Origin: Gelidibacter gilvus
Lineage (GTDB): Bacteria; Bacteroidota; Bacteroidia; Flavobacteriales; Flavobacteriaceae
Direction of reading: 5' to 3'
Assembly: GCF_004115975.1 (NCBI RefSeq)
Contig: NZ_SDDZ01000003.1
Location: 403,348 to 467,347 of the forward strand
Length of the DNA: 64,000 bases
Every line of letters begins with the position of its first letter. The first letter of the stretch is position 1. This document shows, in pieces, positions 46,719 to 55,499 of the stretch. Below the pieces are notes generated by a model. It ran no database searches, was not told where the DNA came from, and saw only the letters and a list, made by a program, of their open reading frames with translations. The translations under genes were made by a program, and so were the position numbers.

Positions 46719-47957
46719 TTAAAATTCATAAATAGTAACCCCACTCCTCAGTTTAGGCTCAATGAAGGTGCTCTTTGGAGGCATTTTAAGCCCATCATCA
46801 GCAATTGTTTTCATCTCTTCAATGGAGACAGGAACCATCCCAAATCCAACCCTATAATTGCCTTCATCTATCGCGCTTTTCATAGAAATGATGTCTTTTT
46901 TACCATTTATATAGCCGATTCTTTCATCATTTCTTAAATCATGAATCCCTAAAATAGGTTCTAAAATAGTTTTATACAAAATTTGTGTATCCAAGCTGTC
47001 TAAAGATGTCTCTATCTCATAACCTGTTTTTCGTAGGTGAAGCGAATAAAAGTCACCGTCCAAATACATACTATATTGATGCGTTTTTATTGGCTTGTAT
47101 GGGGTTTGTCCTCTGTTTTCAATCCGATAGACCATATCTAATTGGATTAAAAATTCTTCTTTGGTCAAACCGTTCAAATCTTTAATAACACGGTTGAACT
47201 CATGGATTCGCAAATCGGACTCAGGAATGAGATAACTCATGAAAAAGTTATAGGATTCGTGTCCATTATGCTCTTGATTATTCGCTTTTAAATCTTTATA
47301 AAGCAAGTAAGAAGATGCCGATCGGTGATGCCCATCGGCAATATAAATAGTTTCCATCTGTTGAAACTCATGCTCAATTTTTTTCAATTGCTCATCATTT
47401 TCAACTTTCCACAACAAATGAGTGTCTCTATAGGTTGTTGTAAATTCAAACTCAGCGCGATCTTTTTGAACCTGTTCAATAATTTTTGCGATGATTTCAT
47501 TATCGGGGTAGGTCAGGAGCACTGGTTCAGCATTAAAACCTACGGTTTTTAAATAATCTTTAAAGATGACTTCCTTATATTCGATGGTATCTTCGTGTTT
47601 CTTAATGATGTCTTTTTCATAATCTTCAGCACTTGCAGCGGCAATAATACCATTAAAGACTTGCTGATCTCTATCGGTAATTTGATAGACATAATAACAA
47701 GGTTTATCATCCTGAACAAAGATGGCATCTTCTTTAAATTCTAAATATCTATTTCTAACGAGATGATAACGTGCGTCCCCAGAAATTTGTTTGTCATATT
47801 TATAACCAGGATTGACAATGTGCAAAAACGAAAACGGATTATCCCTTAACCGCGATTCACGTTGTTCCAAAGTATAACTTTGATAGGAACGTGCCGCCAC
47901 CAAGCTCACTTTGTCTCGTGTTGGTCTTACAGCTTTGAATGGGATAATGTTGGCCAT
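46719..47957 (-). CDS. DUF1015 family protein
   Basis: The 412-residue protein starts MANIIPFKAVRPTRDKVSLV, the characteristic N-terminus of DUF1015, and has the FLHIVNPG, YIADGHHRSASSYLLY and IGYINGKKDI motifs. The family is of unknown biochemical role but contains ParB/Srx-like folds that may bind nucleotides. The start at 47957 drops four residues from the longest frame. In some bacteria it neighbours serine biosynthesis genes; here it precedes yggS. Confidence 0.9.
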   Translation of the reverse strand: MANIIPFKAVRPTRDKVSLVAARSYQSYTLEQRESRLRDNPFSFLHIVNPGYKYDKQISGDARYHLVRNRYLEFKEDAIFVQDDKPCYYVYQITDRDQQVFNGIIAAASAEDYEKDIIKKHEDTIEYKEVIFKDYLKTVGFNAEPVLLTYPDNEIIAKIIEQVQKDRAEFEFTTTYRDTHLLWKVENDEQLKKIEHEFQQMETIYIADGHHRSASSYLLYKDLKANNQEHNGHESYNFFMSYLIPESDLRIHEFNRVIKDLNGLTKEEFLIQLDMVYRIENRGQTPYKPIKTHQYSMYLDGDFYSLHLRKTGYEIETSLDSLDTQILYKTILEPILGIHDLRNDERIGYINGKKDIISMKSAIDEGNYRVGFGMVPVSIEEMKTIADDGLKMPPKSTFIEPKLRSGVTIYEF

Positions 47958-47981
47958 GTTTTTTAGCATTCAGTCTAATCA

Positions 47982-48427
47982 AGTGTTCAGTGGTCAGTGA
48001 ACAGTAAACAGTTGATGGTTATTTTGAACCAAATTTGTCAGGATTTTGGATCATATAGTTAATAAGTTTGCCGACTTCGACGGATTCATCTGTTAGCATG
48101 TTGAAATCAGTTTGGGAAATATATTCGCATGCCAATGCAAATTCCAACCACGTTTGGGTTTCAGAATTTTCAGTATCACTATCGGTAAGTTTACTTATAA
48201 AATGATTTGGGTATCTTCTTTTTCTATAAGCTTCAGCAATATTTACAGAAACACTTCTGGAAGAACGTCTTACTTGATCAGTTAATGAGTAAGTCTCTTC
48301 CTTTGGGAATCCTTTCGAAAGATGGTAAATTTTCATTGCCAAATCAAATGATTTACGATAAGCAAATAAGTCTTGAAATCTCATTATTTGTATTTTTTCA
48401 CTTACTGAACACTGAACACTGAACACT
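47982..48427. mobile_element. Repeat-flanked cassette around the four-helix-bundle gene
   Basis: GAACACT heptamers occur in tandem three times at 48407-48427, and the reverse complement AGTGTTC occurs at 47982-47988 with degenerate relatives behind it, so inverted repeat tracts bound the gene at 48019-48384. The same heptamer makes the array at 3594. The cassette sits between hbd and the DUF1015 gene. I see no transposase or target-site duplication, so whether it is mobile is inference. Confidence 0.4.
48019..48384 (-). CDS. Four-helix-bundle protein (23S rRNA-IVP/Avd-like)
   Basis: The 121-residue protein begins MRFQDLFAYRKSFDLAMKIYH and continues QVRRSSRSVSVNIAEAYRKR and LACEYISQTDFNMLTDESVE, the pattern of four-helix-bundle proteins encoded in 23S rRNA intervening sequences and related to the Avd accessory proteins of diversity-generating retroelements. 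Function is unproven. The longest frame extends into the heptamer repeats and gives a spurious MFSVQCS leader, so the ATG at 48384 is used. No reverse transcriptase or 23S rRNA is nearby. Flanking repeats suggest an independently inserted gene. Confidence 0.88.
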   Translation of the reverse strand: MRFQDLFAYRKSFDLAMKIYHLSKGFPKEETYSLTDQVRRSSRSVSVNIAEAYRKRRYPNHFISKLTDSDTENSETQTWLEFALACEYISQTDFNMLTDESVEVGKLINYMIQNPDKFGSK

Positions 48428-48445
48428 CAACTCTCCTACTGCAGA

Positions 48446-49333
48446 CTACAAAAACTGCTCCGCTACCTTCTCTGCTTTTCTGTTTTCAGAATAATCATAA
48501 AACCCTTCACCTGATTTGATGCCAAGTTTTCCGGCTCTCACCATATTTACCAATAATGGGCACGGCGCGTATTTTGGATTTTTAAATCCGTCATACATCA
48601 CATTTAATATAGAAAGACAAACGTCCAATCCAATAAAATCGGCTAATTGCAACGGACCCATAGGATGCGCCATCCCGAGTTTCATTACGGTATCGATTTC
48701 TTTAACACCTGCAACACCATTGTAAAGCGTTTCAATAGATTCATTGAGCATTGGCATCAAAATTCTGTTGGCCACGAATCCTGGATAATCATTCACTTCA
48801 ACCGGATCTTTTCCTAAGGTTTTAGAAAGGGTCATGATGGTTTTGGTCACCTCGTCACTGGTATTATAGCCACGAATGATTTCCACCAACTTCATTATAG
48901 GAACGGGATTCATAAAATGCATCCCAATCACTTGTTTTGGTCGCGACGTGGCGGCCGCAATTTGCGTGATGGAAATAGAGGACGTGTTGGTCGCTAAAAT
49001 AGTGTCTTTGGAACAGAGGTCGTCCAATTGCTTAAATATTTTGAGTTTTAAGTCGCTATTTTCTGTAGCGGCTTCTACAACTAAATTGGCGGTTTTGACA
49101 CCTTCAACCATATCTGTAAATGTGGAAATATTACTCAAGGTTTGCTGTTTTTGATCCTCGGTAATATGTTCTTTGGCCACCATCCGATCCAGGTTTTTGG
49201 TGATGGTATCCACTCCTTTTTTTAGTGAATCTTCACTGATATCAATTAATCGGACTTTAAAATCACTCTGAGCAAAGGTATGGGCAATGCCATTTCCCAT
49301 GGTTCCTGCTCCAATTACGGCTATATTTTTCAT
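48446..49333 (-). CDS. hbd: 3-hydroxybutyryl/3-hydroxyacyl-CoA dehydrogenase
   Basis: The enzyme oxidises 3-hydroxyacyl-CoA to 3-oxoacyl-CoA with NAD. The 295-residue protein starts MKNIAVIGAGTMGNGIA (Rossmann 8-16) and has the catalytic segment GMHFMNPVPIMKLVEII, with H and N in the active site, and a C-terminal helical domain (GMAHPMGPLQLADFIGLDV). This is the short single-domain form of beta-oxidation or butanoate metabolism. It lies between the Gfo oxidoreductase and the four-helix-bundle cassette. Confidence 0.95.
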   Translation of the reverse strand: MKNIAVIGAGTMGNGIAHTFAQSDFKVRLIDISEDSLKKGVDTITKNLDRMVAKEHITEDQKQQTLSNISTFTDMVEGVKTANLVVEAATENSDLKLKIFKQLDDLCSKDTILATNTSSISITQIAAATSRPKQVIGMHFMNPVPIMKLVEIIRGYNTSDEVTKTIMTLSKTLGKDPVEVNDYPGFVANRILMPMLNESIETLYNGVAGVKEIDTVMKLGMAHPMGPLQLADFIGLDVCLSILNVMYDGFKNPKYAPCPLLVNMVRAGKLGIKSGEGFYDYSENRKAEKVAEQFL

Positions 49334-49501
49334 TGAAATGCTTTTTGTATGACCTCCATGGAGGACATCTTATTCTTGTTTAGTTAAACTGTTTTATATC
49401 ACTTCCGAAACGTCTTAATGCGACTGGTCTTCAGAAGATAGTAGGTATGTAATATGTTGAATCACGTGTTTCCAGCGTCTAATGGAAGACAGCTTAAGGA
49501 A

Positions 49502-50461
49502 TCAAAACTGATCAATAATCATTGTTGCTACACGCAAAGCTTCAGTACCATCGTGAAGCGTGACAATTGGTTTTGTATTATTATTGATGGCATCTGCAAA
49601 AGATTCCAATTCGTCCAAAATGGCGTTATTATTGGACACTTCAGGATTGTCAAAATAAATTTGTTTCTTCACACCTTCGGCATTTTGAAGGATCATATCA
49701 AAATCTCCGGGACTTAATGGCGCATCTTTCATCTTGACCACTTCGCATTTTTTCTCCAAAAAATCAACCGAGATGTAGGCGTCTTTTTGGAAGAACCGCG
49801 TTTTACGCATGTTTTTCAAGGAAATTCTGCTGGCGGTTAAATTAGCTACACAACCATTTACAAATTCAATTCGGGCATTGGCAATATCCGGCGTTTCACT
49901 AATAACGGAAACACCACTTGCCGAAATATTTTTGACTTTAGAATTGACCACGCTCAAAATGATGTCAATATCATGGATCATCAAATCCAAAACCACAGGA
50001 ACATCGGTGCCTCGCGGATTGAATTCTGCCAATCTATGGCTTTCAATAAACATGGGTTTGTGTATTTGGTCTCTGACTGCCTTAAACGCAGGATTGAAAC
50101 GTTCTACATGGCCCACTTGGCCTTTCACATTGTTTTGTGCTACCAAAGCCCTTATAGTTTCTGCCTCTTCAACCGTATTGGTGATCGGTTTTTCTATAAA
50201 AATGTGCTTGCCCTTAGAAATCGCCAGTCTTGCACATTCATAATGGGACAAGGTAGGCGTTACGATAGAAACCACATCAACAGCATTGATAAGACCTTCA
50301 ATAGTATCAAAATATTTATAATCAAATTCGGCTTCAATTTTTTTTGCATTGGCTTCATCAGCATCATAAAATCCTATTAGGTCGAATTTTTCAGATTGCT
50401 TAAGAAGGCGTAAGTGAATCTTTCCTAGATGACCGGCACCAAGAACTCCTGCTTTTAACAT
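49502..50461 (-). CDS. Gfo/Idh/MocA family oxidoreductase
   Basis: The 319-residue protein has an N-terminal Rossmann domain, GVLGAGHLGKIHL (5-17), with the family's EKPITNT motif near residue 95 and the GHVERFNPAF segment that follows, and then the C-terminal alpha/beta domain. It oxidises or reduces an unknown sugar or related substrate using NAD(P). Other Gfo/Idh/MocA members act on sugars, including surface-glycan precursors. It is 168 bases upstream of hbd in the same direction. Confidence 0.9.
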   Translation of the reverse strand: MLKAGVLGAGHLGKIHLRLLKQSEKFDLIGFYDADEANAKKIEAEFDYKYFDTIEGLINAVDVVSIVTPTLSHYECARLAISKGKHIFIEKPITNTVEEAETIRALVAQNNVKGQVGHVERFNPAFKAVRDQIHKPMFIESHRLAEFNPRGTDVPVVLDLMIHDIDIILSVVNSKVKNISASGVSVISETPDIANARIEFVNGCVANLTASRISLKNMRKTRFFQKDAYISVDFLEKKCEVVKMKDAPLSPGDFDMILQNAEGVKKQIYFDNPEVSNNNAILDELESFADAINNNTKPIVTLHDGTEALRVATMIIDQF

Positions 50462-50761
50462 AGACGATACGTTTTATACAAAAATAGCTTTTTTTTAAGG
50501 CAGAAAAAAGGAAAATGGAAAGAGAAAAAAGCCTGAAGTATGAAGCTGGAAGTTAGAAGTTAGCGACGTGAATCGAGACACCAATAAACTATCAAAATTA
50601 ATAGTACATGACCTTTTACAAGGAATTTAAAACAATATACGGTGCAGCAGCAGGCAGTTTTAATTTGACCCGGATAAATTTTCAATAATTTGGAATTTGG
50701 AATTTTTGATTTGTGTTTTGCTGTTTTTTGAAGTAGTTTAGCCTGCAAACTTACCACCGCT
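50462..50761. other. 300-base gap between Gfo oxidoreductase and pcm genes
   Basis: It holds a minus-strand -7 element for the oxidoreductase at 50479-50486 (TATTTTTG on that strand) and a diverged TTTGAAG-type repeat at 50532-50560. The remaining sequence shows no reading frame I can support. Confidence 0.5.
50532..50560. repeat. TTTGAAG-type intergenic repeat copy, diverged
   Basis: The tract reads cctgaagtatgaagctggaa and then agttagaag, a weak relative of the units at 3259-3475 and 34542-34573. Confidence 0.45.
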
Positions 50762-51403
50762 TTGAAAGATACATTTAAACATAAGGGCTTGCGACAGCAA
50801 CTTGTTGACATTATAAAGGATAAAGGAATTACTGATGAAAAAGTGCTTAAGGCCATCGGTAAAATTCCGAGACATTTATTTATGGATTCCAGCTTTCTGG
50901 ATCATGCGTATCAGGATAAAGCATTTCCAATTGCGGCGGACCAAACCATTTCGCAACCTTACACTGTAGCTTTCCAAACGGAACTGATGCAGATCAAACC
51001 TGGAGATAACGTACTTGAAATTGGCACGGGAAGTGGCTATCAAACCGCTGTTTTATGCGAATTGGGTGCAAAAGTTTACAGTATTGAGCGCCAATTGGAA
51101 CTTTTTAAAATCACGAGTAAGTTTCTTCCAAAACTCGGCTATCGTCCTAAAAAACTCATTTTTGGTGATGGATACAAAGGTCTAAAAGAAGAAGCGCCTT
51201 TTGATAGTATTATTGTCACGGCTGGGGCACCATTTGTTCCTAAACCCTTGATGAGTCAGCTTAAAATTGGAGGCCGATTGGTAATTCCGGTTGGAGATCA
51301 GGTGCAAACCATGACCTTGTTCATCAGAAATGGGCCAAAAGATTTTGAAAAACATGAGTACGGCGAATTTAGATTTGTGCCACTTTTAGAGGATAAAAAC
51401 TAA
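50762..51403 (+). CDS. pcm: Protein-L-isoaspartate O-methyltransferase (TTG start)
   Basis: The enzyme methylates isoaspartyl residues of damaged proteins so they can revert. The 213-residue protein has the QTISQPYTVAFQ segment with the catalytic S64 (61-72), the SAM-binding LEIGTGSGYQTA (85-96) and IIVTAGAPFVPKPL. There is no ATG before residue 41, and the upstream residues are conserved, so the TTG at 50762 is the start. It is transcribed alone. Confidence 0.94.
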   Translation: MKDTFKHKGLRQQLVDIIKDKGITDEKVLKAIGKIPRHLFMDSSFLDHAYQDKAFPIAADQTISQPYTVAFQTELMQIKPGDNVLEIGTGSGYQTAVLCELGAKVYSIERQLELFKITSKFLPKLGYRPKKLIFGDGYKGLKEEAPFDSIIVTAGAPFVPKPLMSQLKIGGRLVIPVGDQVQTMTLFIRNGPKDFEKHEYGEFRFVPLLEDKN

Positions 51404-51425
51404 TCAACCTCAGTTTGTTTAGATA

Positions 51426-53906
51426 TTATTCGATAATATTCAAAAACTTTAATCCAAAAATCACCGCGTCGCCTTGATAGCCATTTTGATAGGATCGCAC
51501 ATAGTCCACACGTAAGAATCTAAATTTCTTAAAGCCTATATTGTCAATCCCAATGGAATATTCCTGATAAGGCTTGATGTTTTCGGTAGCAAAAGCATGG
51601 GCACCAATCACTAAATTATAATTAAGCTTGTTCAATAATGGCACTCGACTTAAGAGCAATCCTTTAAAATCATGTTCCACATGCATTTCGAGATACGAAG
51701 TGTTTGTGCTCAGTTCATAATACGGTAAATTGTTGAACACATTAAGGTAAGTGCTTGAGGTGCCAACATGTGTTTGGTTGCCGTTGGGATGGTAATAATC
51801 CATAAACCCAATTGCATCGGCATTAAAAAATGTGCCAGCCTTAAGGTTGTATTTAAAATCGCCTTTGTTGCCTACGTTGAAACTATGGGTCAATCGGGCT
51901 TTAAGCTGATCAAAATTATAGTGTTTTTCCGAGGCTGCAAATCCTTTTTCATAACCAAAATACAAGGTAGGATATTTGCTGTTTGGGATATTGATCTTGC
52001 TATCTGGATAACTCATATATTCCTGTCCAAAATTGAAACGTGCATTGAGATTGAACTTTAATAGTTGGTGCGTATCAAAAGCAGGAATGCCATAAACATC
52101 TGGATTTAACGGATCGTTACTTGAGTAACTATCGTCCTCATCATTAAAAAACACTTGATCTGTAGTGTTGATCAGGGCTTTTCGCCGTTCGTAAGCTAAG
52201 TCGCTATAAATAGTAATGCCATTCGCTATTTCTTGTGAGTAACCTATTTGAGCGAAACTTTTATCATAGATTTTCATGAAATTGTTTTCGAAAAACAAGG
52301 AACTTACGGAGTTGACCAATGGCGAAATAGGCTGAGCATCATTAAACTGTTGCGTTTCAACGCCTCCAGAAACTGCCAAAAATGGCGATTTGATATTATT
52401 GAATTTATATCTAAATGAAGCTGTTCCTCTTAAGCGATCATCAGAAATTCCATATTGTAAAGAGGCGTTCGCTGAGAAATACCGTCGGTATTTATCCAGA
52501 TTGTTTCGATAATAAAAGCTCAATTTTGAATTGTAACCCTGAACGGTATTGAATTGAAAGTCGGAGAGTGGAGAGCTATAACCTACAGACCAATCTTCAA
52601 AAGAATTCCTGTGACTGTATCCAAAGAGAATGTTTTGGATTTTAAAGGTATTGTTTTTGGCATCAATGGAGTCTAAATAAGGTTTTGATTCCCTAAGGGT
52701 TTGAATGCTATCTTTTAGTAAATAATCGCTTATTTCTTCATCTGTTAAAGGAACTGGTCTAAAACTTTTCCAGTAGGTGGAATCTTTTTTATTGGCTTCA
52801 TTGCCAAATGATAAAATTTCCTTGCCAAAGGATTTTTTAGATACTTCTGAGGTGAAATCATAATTGCTATAGACAGCAGTATAGCGACCATCGCCTTTAA
52901 ATCCGAAAAGAGAATAACTAAATTCAATGCCTTGGGAAATCATGACCCAGATTTGATCGGTGTCGGAATAGGAGAAATTTTGCTTGATCGTAATGACTTC
53001 CGCTGGTGGGATTTGTGCCTGAATTCCGGTAATGCCCAATTCTAAAGCATAAATTGTCCACTGATTATCGACAATATAGATACTTCCAGAAAATATCCTA
53101 TCGTTTTCACGTCTCGGAATGACTTTGATTTTGTTGATGAGATTGCCTTTGTCGTCATAAAACACACCTTCCAATTTAAATCTATAGTAATTAAAGGCAT
53201 AATCGGCAAGTGGAGAAATGATCTGATTGCCGAGTTCAATCGTGTTATTATAAAAATTGAAATCAACATCACTTGCGCTATTAAAACTAAAACCGTTATT
53301 ATCACCGCTCACTTTTGAAGCGATAATTTTTTCCTTTAATTTATCTGGGCGCATGTATTCAATCTCAGAAATGGTTTCGGACAGATACAAAATGCCACTT
53401 CTCGTGGAATCCAATCCCACCATAAAATCGTCCATTTCCTGACCAAAGAATTTTTCCGGAGCATTTTTTATCCGGATCAAACCGCGGGAATAGAAATTGG
53501 CTTTAAAGGCATTGATTTTTTCTAAATTTACTTTTCTTGAAGCAATGGCTTTTCGCATGATGATATCAGCAGGATTTTCATCAGCATTGATCACCACTTC
53601 GTTCAATGAAATTTGTTCTTCAGCAAGAGTAGCATCTAAAGTATATGGAAATTGTTTGATCTCGATTTCTTTCTTCACAGTCTTATAACCTAAAAACTGA
53701 AATACAATGGTGTAAGTAGCAGGTTTGTTCAGACTAAGTTCGTAGTAACCCTCATCATTACTGGTAGTTCCGGTAAATGTATTTTCTACATAAATGTTAA
53801 CGAAAGGAAGTGCTGCGTTTTTTTGATCTGTAATCCGTCCTTTTATTTGAGAAAAGGCTTGTACGCTGATCATTACAATTAAGAAAGCGAGTAAATTTTT
53901 AGTCAT
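51426..53906 (-). CDS. DUF5686 family outer-membrane protein with carboxypeptidase-regulatory-like domain
   Basis: The 826-residue protein has a signal peptide (about 1-19, ending QAFSQ), then a carboxypeptidase-regulatory-like domain (about 20-105, starting IKGRITDQKNAALPFVNIYV) and a long DUF5686 region that by its alternating hydrophobic pattern is probably an outer-membrane beta-barrel, ending in YVRSYQNGYQGDAVIFGLKF. Function is unknown. It has a foldable leader of about 125 bases upstream, which suggests regulation of expression at RNA level. Confidence 0.9.
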   Translation of the reverse strand: MTKNLLAFLIVMISVQAFSQIKGRITDQKNAALPFVNIYVENTFTGTTSNDEGYYELSLNKPATYTIVFQFLGYKTVKKEIEIKQFPYTLDATLAEEQISLNEVVINADENPADIIMRKAIASRKVNLEKINAFKANFYSRGLIRIKNAPEKFFGQEMDDFMVGLDSTRSGILYLSETISEIEYMRPDKLKEKIIASKVSGDNNGFSFNSASDVDFNFYNNTIELGNQIISPLADYAFNYYRFKLEGVFYDDKGNLINKIKVIPRRENDRIFSGSIYIVDNQWTIYALELGITGIQAQIPPAEVITIKQNFSYSDTDQIWVMISQGIEFSYSLFGFKGDGRYTAVYSNYDFTSEVSKKSFGKEILSFGNEANKKDSTYWKSFRPVPLTDEEISDYLLKDSIQTLRESKPYLDSIDAKNNTFKIQNILFGYSHRNSFEDWSVGYSSPLSDFQFNTVQGYNSKLSFYYRNNLDKYRRYFSANASLQYGISDDRLRGTASFRYKFNNIKSPFLAVSGGVETQQFNDAQPISPLVNSVSSLFFENNFMKIYDKSFAQIGYSQEIANGITIYSDLAYERRKALINTTDQVFFNDEDDSYSSNDPLNPDVYGIPAFDTHQLLKFNLNARFNFGQEYMSYPDSKINIPNSKYPTLYFGYEKGFAASEKHYNFDQLKARLTHSFNVGNKGDFKYNLKAGTFFNADAIGFMDYYHPNGNQTHVGTSSTYLNVFNNLPYYELSTNTSYLEMHVEHDFKGLLLSRVPLLNKLNYNLVIGAHAFATENIKPYQEYSIGIDNIGFKKFRFLRVDYVRSYQNGYQGDAVIFGLKFLNIIE

Positions 53907-53925
53907 AAAGTTTGGGTTCTATTTC

Positions 53926-54050
53926 CATAGGCGCATTTAATCCCACCAGTGGGTTTTAATACCTCGAGTATTACCTCGATCGAAAAGCCACTTCCTTATT
54001 CAAACTTCGTGGAATACCCCTGAGGATCTTGATTTAAATGGTTGCCTATG
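53926..54050 (-). ncRNA. Candidate structured leader RNA of the DUF5686 gene
   Basis: On the minus strand the ends CATAGGC and GCCTATG, together with ATTTAA and TTAAAT just inside, pair as an outer stem. The interior holds CCCAC/GTGGG and CCAC/GTGG hairpins and two copies of CGAGGTA. A TAnnTTTG element (54058-54065) lies just upstream, so transcription would begin at the outer stem. The segment is followed by about 20 bases to the ATG at 53906. No known riboswitch class was recognised; a mobile hairpin is possible. Confidence 0.45.
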
Positions 54051-54057
54051 AACGTTT

Positions 54058-54065
54058 CAAACTTA
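54058..54065 (-). promoter_or_regulatory. -7 promoter element of the DUF5686 gene
   Basis: On the minus strand this reads TAAGTTTG, matching TAnnTTTG. It lies 8 bases before the start of the structured leader. I see no -33 match. Confidence 0.45.
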
Positions 54066-54186
54066 GCTATAAAAACCGCTTATGATTGTTATAACAATCT
54101 TAAATAATAGATTATTTTTTTCGCTATATGATAGCGGAATTCGATGCTTGACTTTTGAAATTTTCGAAAACCCTCTAAAGATGTTT

Positions 54187-54645
54187 TTAACTGTATATTT
54201 TCTTGATCCGATCTAGGTTTCTCTTGTTGTCGCGGTCTCTAATGGTGTCGCGCTTATCATAGAGTTTTTTACCTTTCCCTAAGGCAATTTCCATTTTTGC
54301 AAAGCCTCTATCATTAATAAACAAACGTAATGGAACAATAGAATAGCCCTTAATTTGAACGTCTTTTTGAAGTTTCTTTAGTTCTCTTTTGTTTAGGAGA
54401 AGTTTTCGTTCGGCTTTGGGTCTGTGGTTGTTGTAGTTGCCAAATGCATATTCCTCAATGTTCATGTTGATGACAAAGAGTTCACCTTTAGCATTGAATT
54501 CACAAAAACTTTCGGCAATAGATGCCTTACTGTTTCTAATGGATTTTATTTCTGTACCCGAAAGAACAATACCAGCCACATATTTATCCAATATTTCGTA
54601 TTGAAAACGTGCTTTTCTGTTTTTTATGTTGATGTGTTTCTGCAT
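54187..54645 (-). CDS. smpB: SsrA-binding protein SmpB
   Basis: SmpB binds tmRNA and delivers it to stalled ribosomes. The 152-residue protein starts MQKHINIKNRKARFQYEILD, has the GIVLSGTEIKSIRN motif and the NNHRPKAERKLLLNK segment, and ends in the lysine/arginine-rich KLYDKRDTIRDRDNKRNLDR that becomes ordered on the ribosome. The frame opens at 54666, but seven extra residues are not conserved, so the ATG at 54645 is chosen. A TACCTTTG element lies 7 bases before it on the minus strand. Confidence 0.96.
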   Translation of the reverse strand: MQKHINIKNRKARFQYEILDKYVAGIVLSGTEIKSIRNSKASIAESFCEFNAKGELFVINMNIEEYAFGNYNNHRPKAERKLLLNKRELKKLQKDVQIKGYSIVPLRLFINDRGFAKMEIALGKGKKLYDKRDTIRDRDNKRNLDRIKKIYS

Positions 54646-54652
54646 AGGAAGC

Positions 54653-54660
54653 CAAAGGTA
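54653..54660 (-). promoter_or_regulatory. -7 promoter element of smpB
   Basis: On the minus strand this reads TACCTTTG, 7 bases before the smpB ATG, which implies a very short leader. Confidence 0.5.
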
Positions 54661-54734
54661 AAACATTTAAGATAACTTTTGAGGCAGACACATCCGTAAT
54701 CTTTAAATTTACCCATTCATTTTAAAATAGAATT

Positions 54735-55499
54735 ATGTTACGGAATGTTTTGATCTTGGTCGTATTGTTATCGTTTTTCAATTGTAAGGAGAAAGAAAGT
54801 CAAATAAGTAAAACGGAGTCTGCGGAAGATATTATTAAAGAATCCATAGAAGTTGCTGGAGGAGATTTATTTGACCGCTCCGACATTAATTTTGATTTCC
54901 GTGATATGCATTACAGAGCCATCCGCAATCATGGTAGATTCCAATTGGAGCGCCATTTTAAAGATTCACTTTCTGAAATCAAAGATGTTTTGAGCAATTC
55001 TGGATTTGAACGTCTCAGGGATGAAGAAAAAGTACACTTGTCAGATTCACTCACTTCCTTATACAGTAATTCGGTTAATTCGGTGCATTATTTTTCTGTA
55101 TTGCCTTATGGATTGGATGGGAAGGCGGTGCATAAAATCTATTTAGGTTCAAAAGAAATCAAGGGCAAAGACTATCATAAAATTAAAATCACCTTTTCTG
55201 AAGATGGCGGCGGTGAAGATTTTGAAGATGAATTTATTTATTGGATAGCTAAAGATTCGTTTTCGGTAGATTATTTGGCCTATTCATTTAAGGAATTAGA
55301 TGGTGGTATGGGGTTTCGATTTAGGGAAGCTTATAATATAAGAATGAGCAGCGGATTGCGTTTTGCAGATTATAACAACTATAAACCTACCACATCTGAT
55401 GTGAATCTTGAGAATTTAGATGATTTGTTTATAGCGGATAAATTGCAGTTGCTTTCAAAAATAGAGCTTAAGAATTTTGAGGTGAACCTGCTTAATTGA
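54735..55499 (+). CDS. Lipoprotein, possibly DUF6503-like
   Basis: The 254-residue protein has a lipoprotein signal (MLRNVLILVVLLSFFNC, C17), then a helix followed by a beta-rich domain with DINFDFRDMHYRA and SEDGGGEDFEDEFIYWIAKD. I recall it as DUF6503-like, a flavobacterial lipoprotein family of unknown function, but no motif shows a reaction. Its stop overlaps the convergent phosphatase gene by 8 bases. Confidence 0.75.
   Translation: MLRNVLILVVLLSFFNCKEKESQISKTESAEDIIKESIEVAGGDLFDRSDINFDFRDMHYRAIRNHGRFQLERHFKDSLSEIKDVLSNSGFERLRDEEKVHLSDSLTSLYSNSVNSVHYFSVLPYGLDGKAVHKIYLGSKEIKGKDYHKIKITFSEDGGGEDFEDEFIYWIAKDSFSVDYLAYSFKELDGGMGFRFREAYNIRMSSGLRFADYNNYKPTTSDVNLENLDDLFIADKLQLLSKIELKNFEVNLLN

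Noticed and set aside
48207..48422. A 71-residue plus-strand frame across the four-helix-bundle gene
   Set aside because: Antisense to a recognised gene and reaching into the heptamer repeats.
53926..54050. SAM, TPP or cobalamin riboswitch in the DUF5686 leader
   Set aside because: None of the conserved core sequences of these classes is present, so only an unnamed structured leader is claimed.
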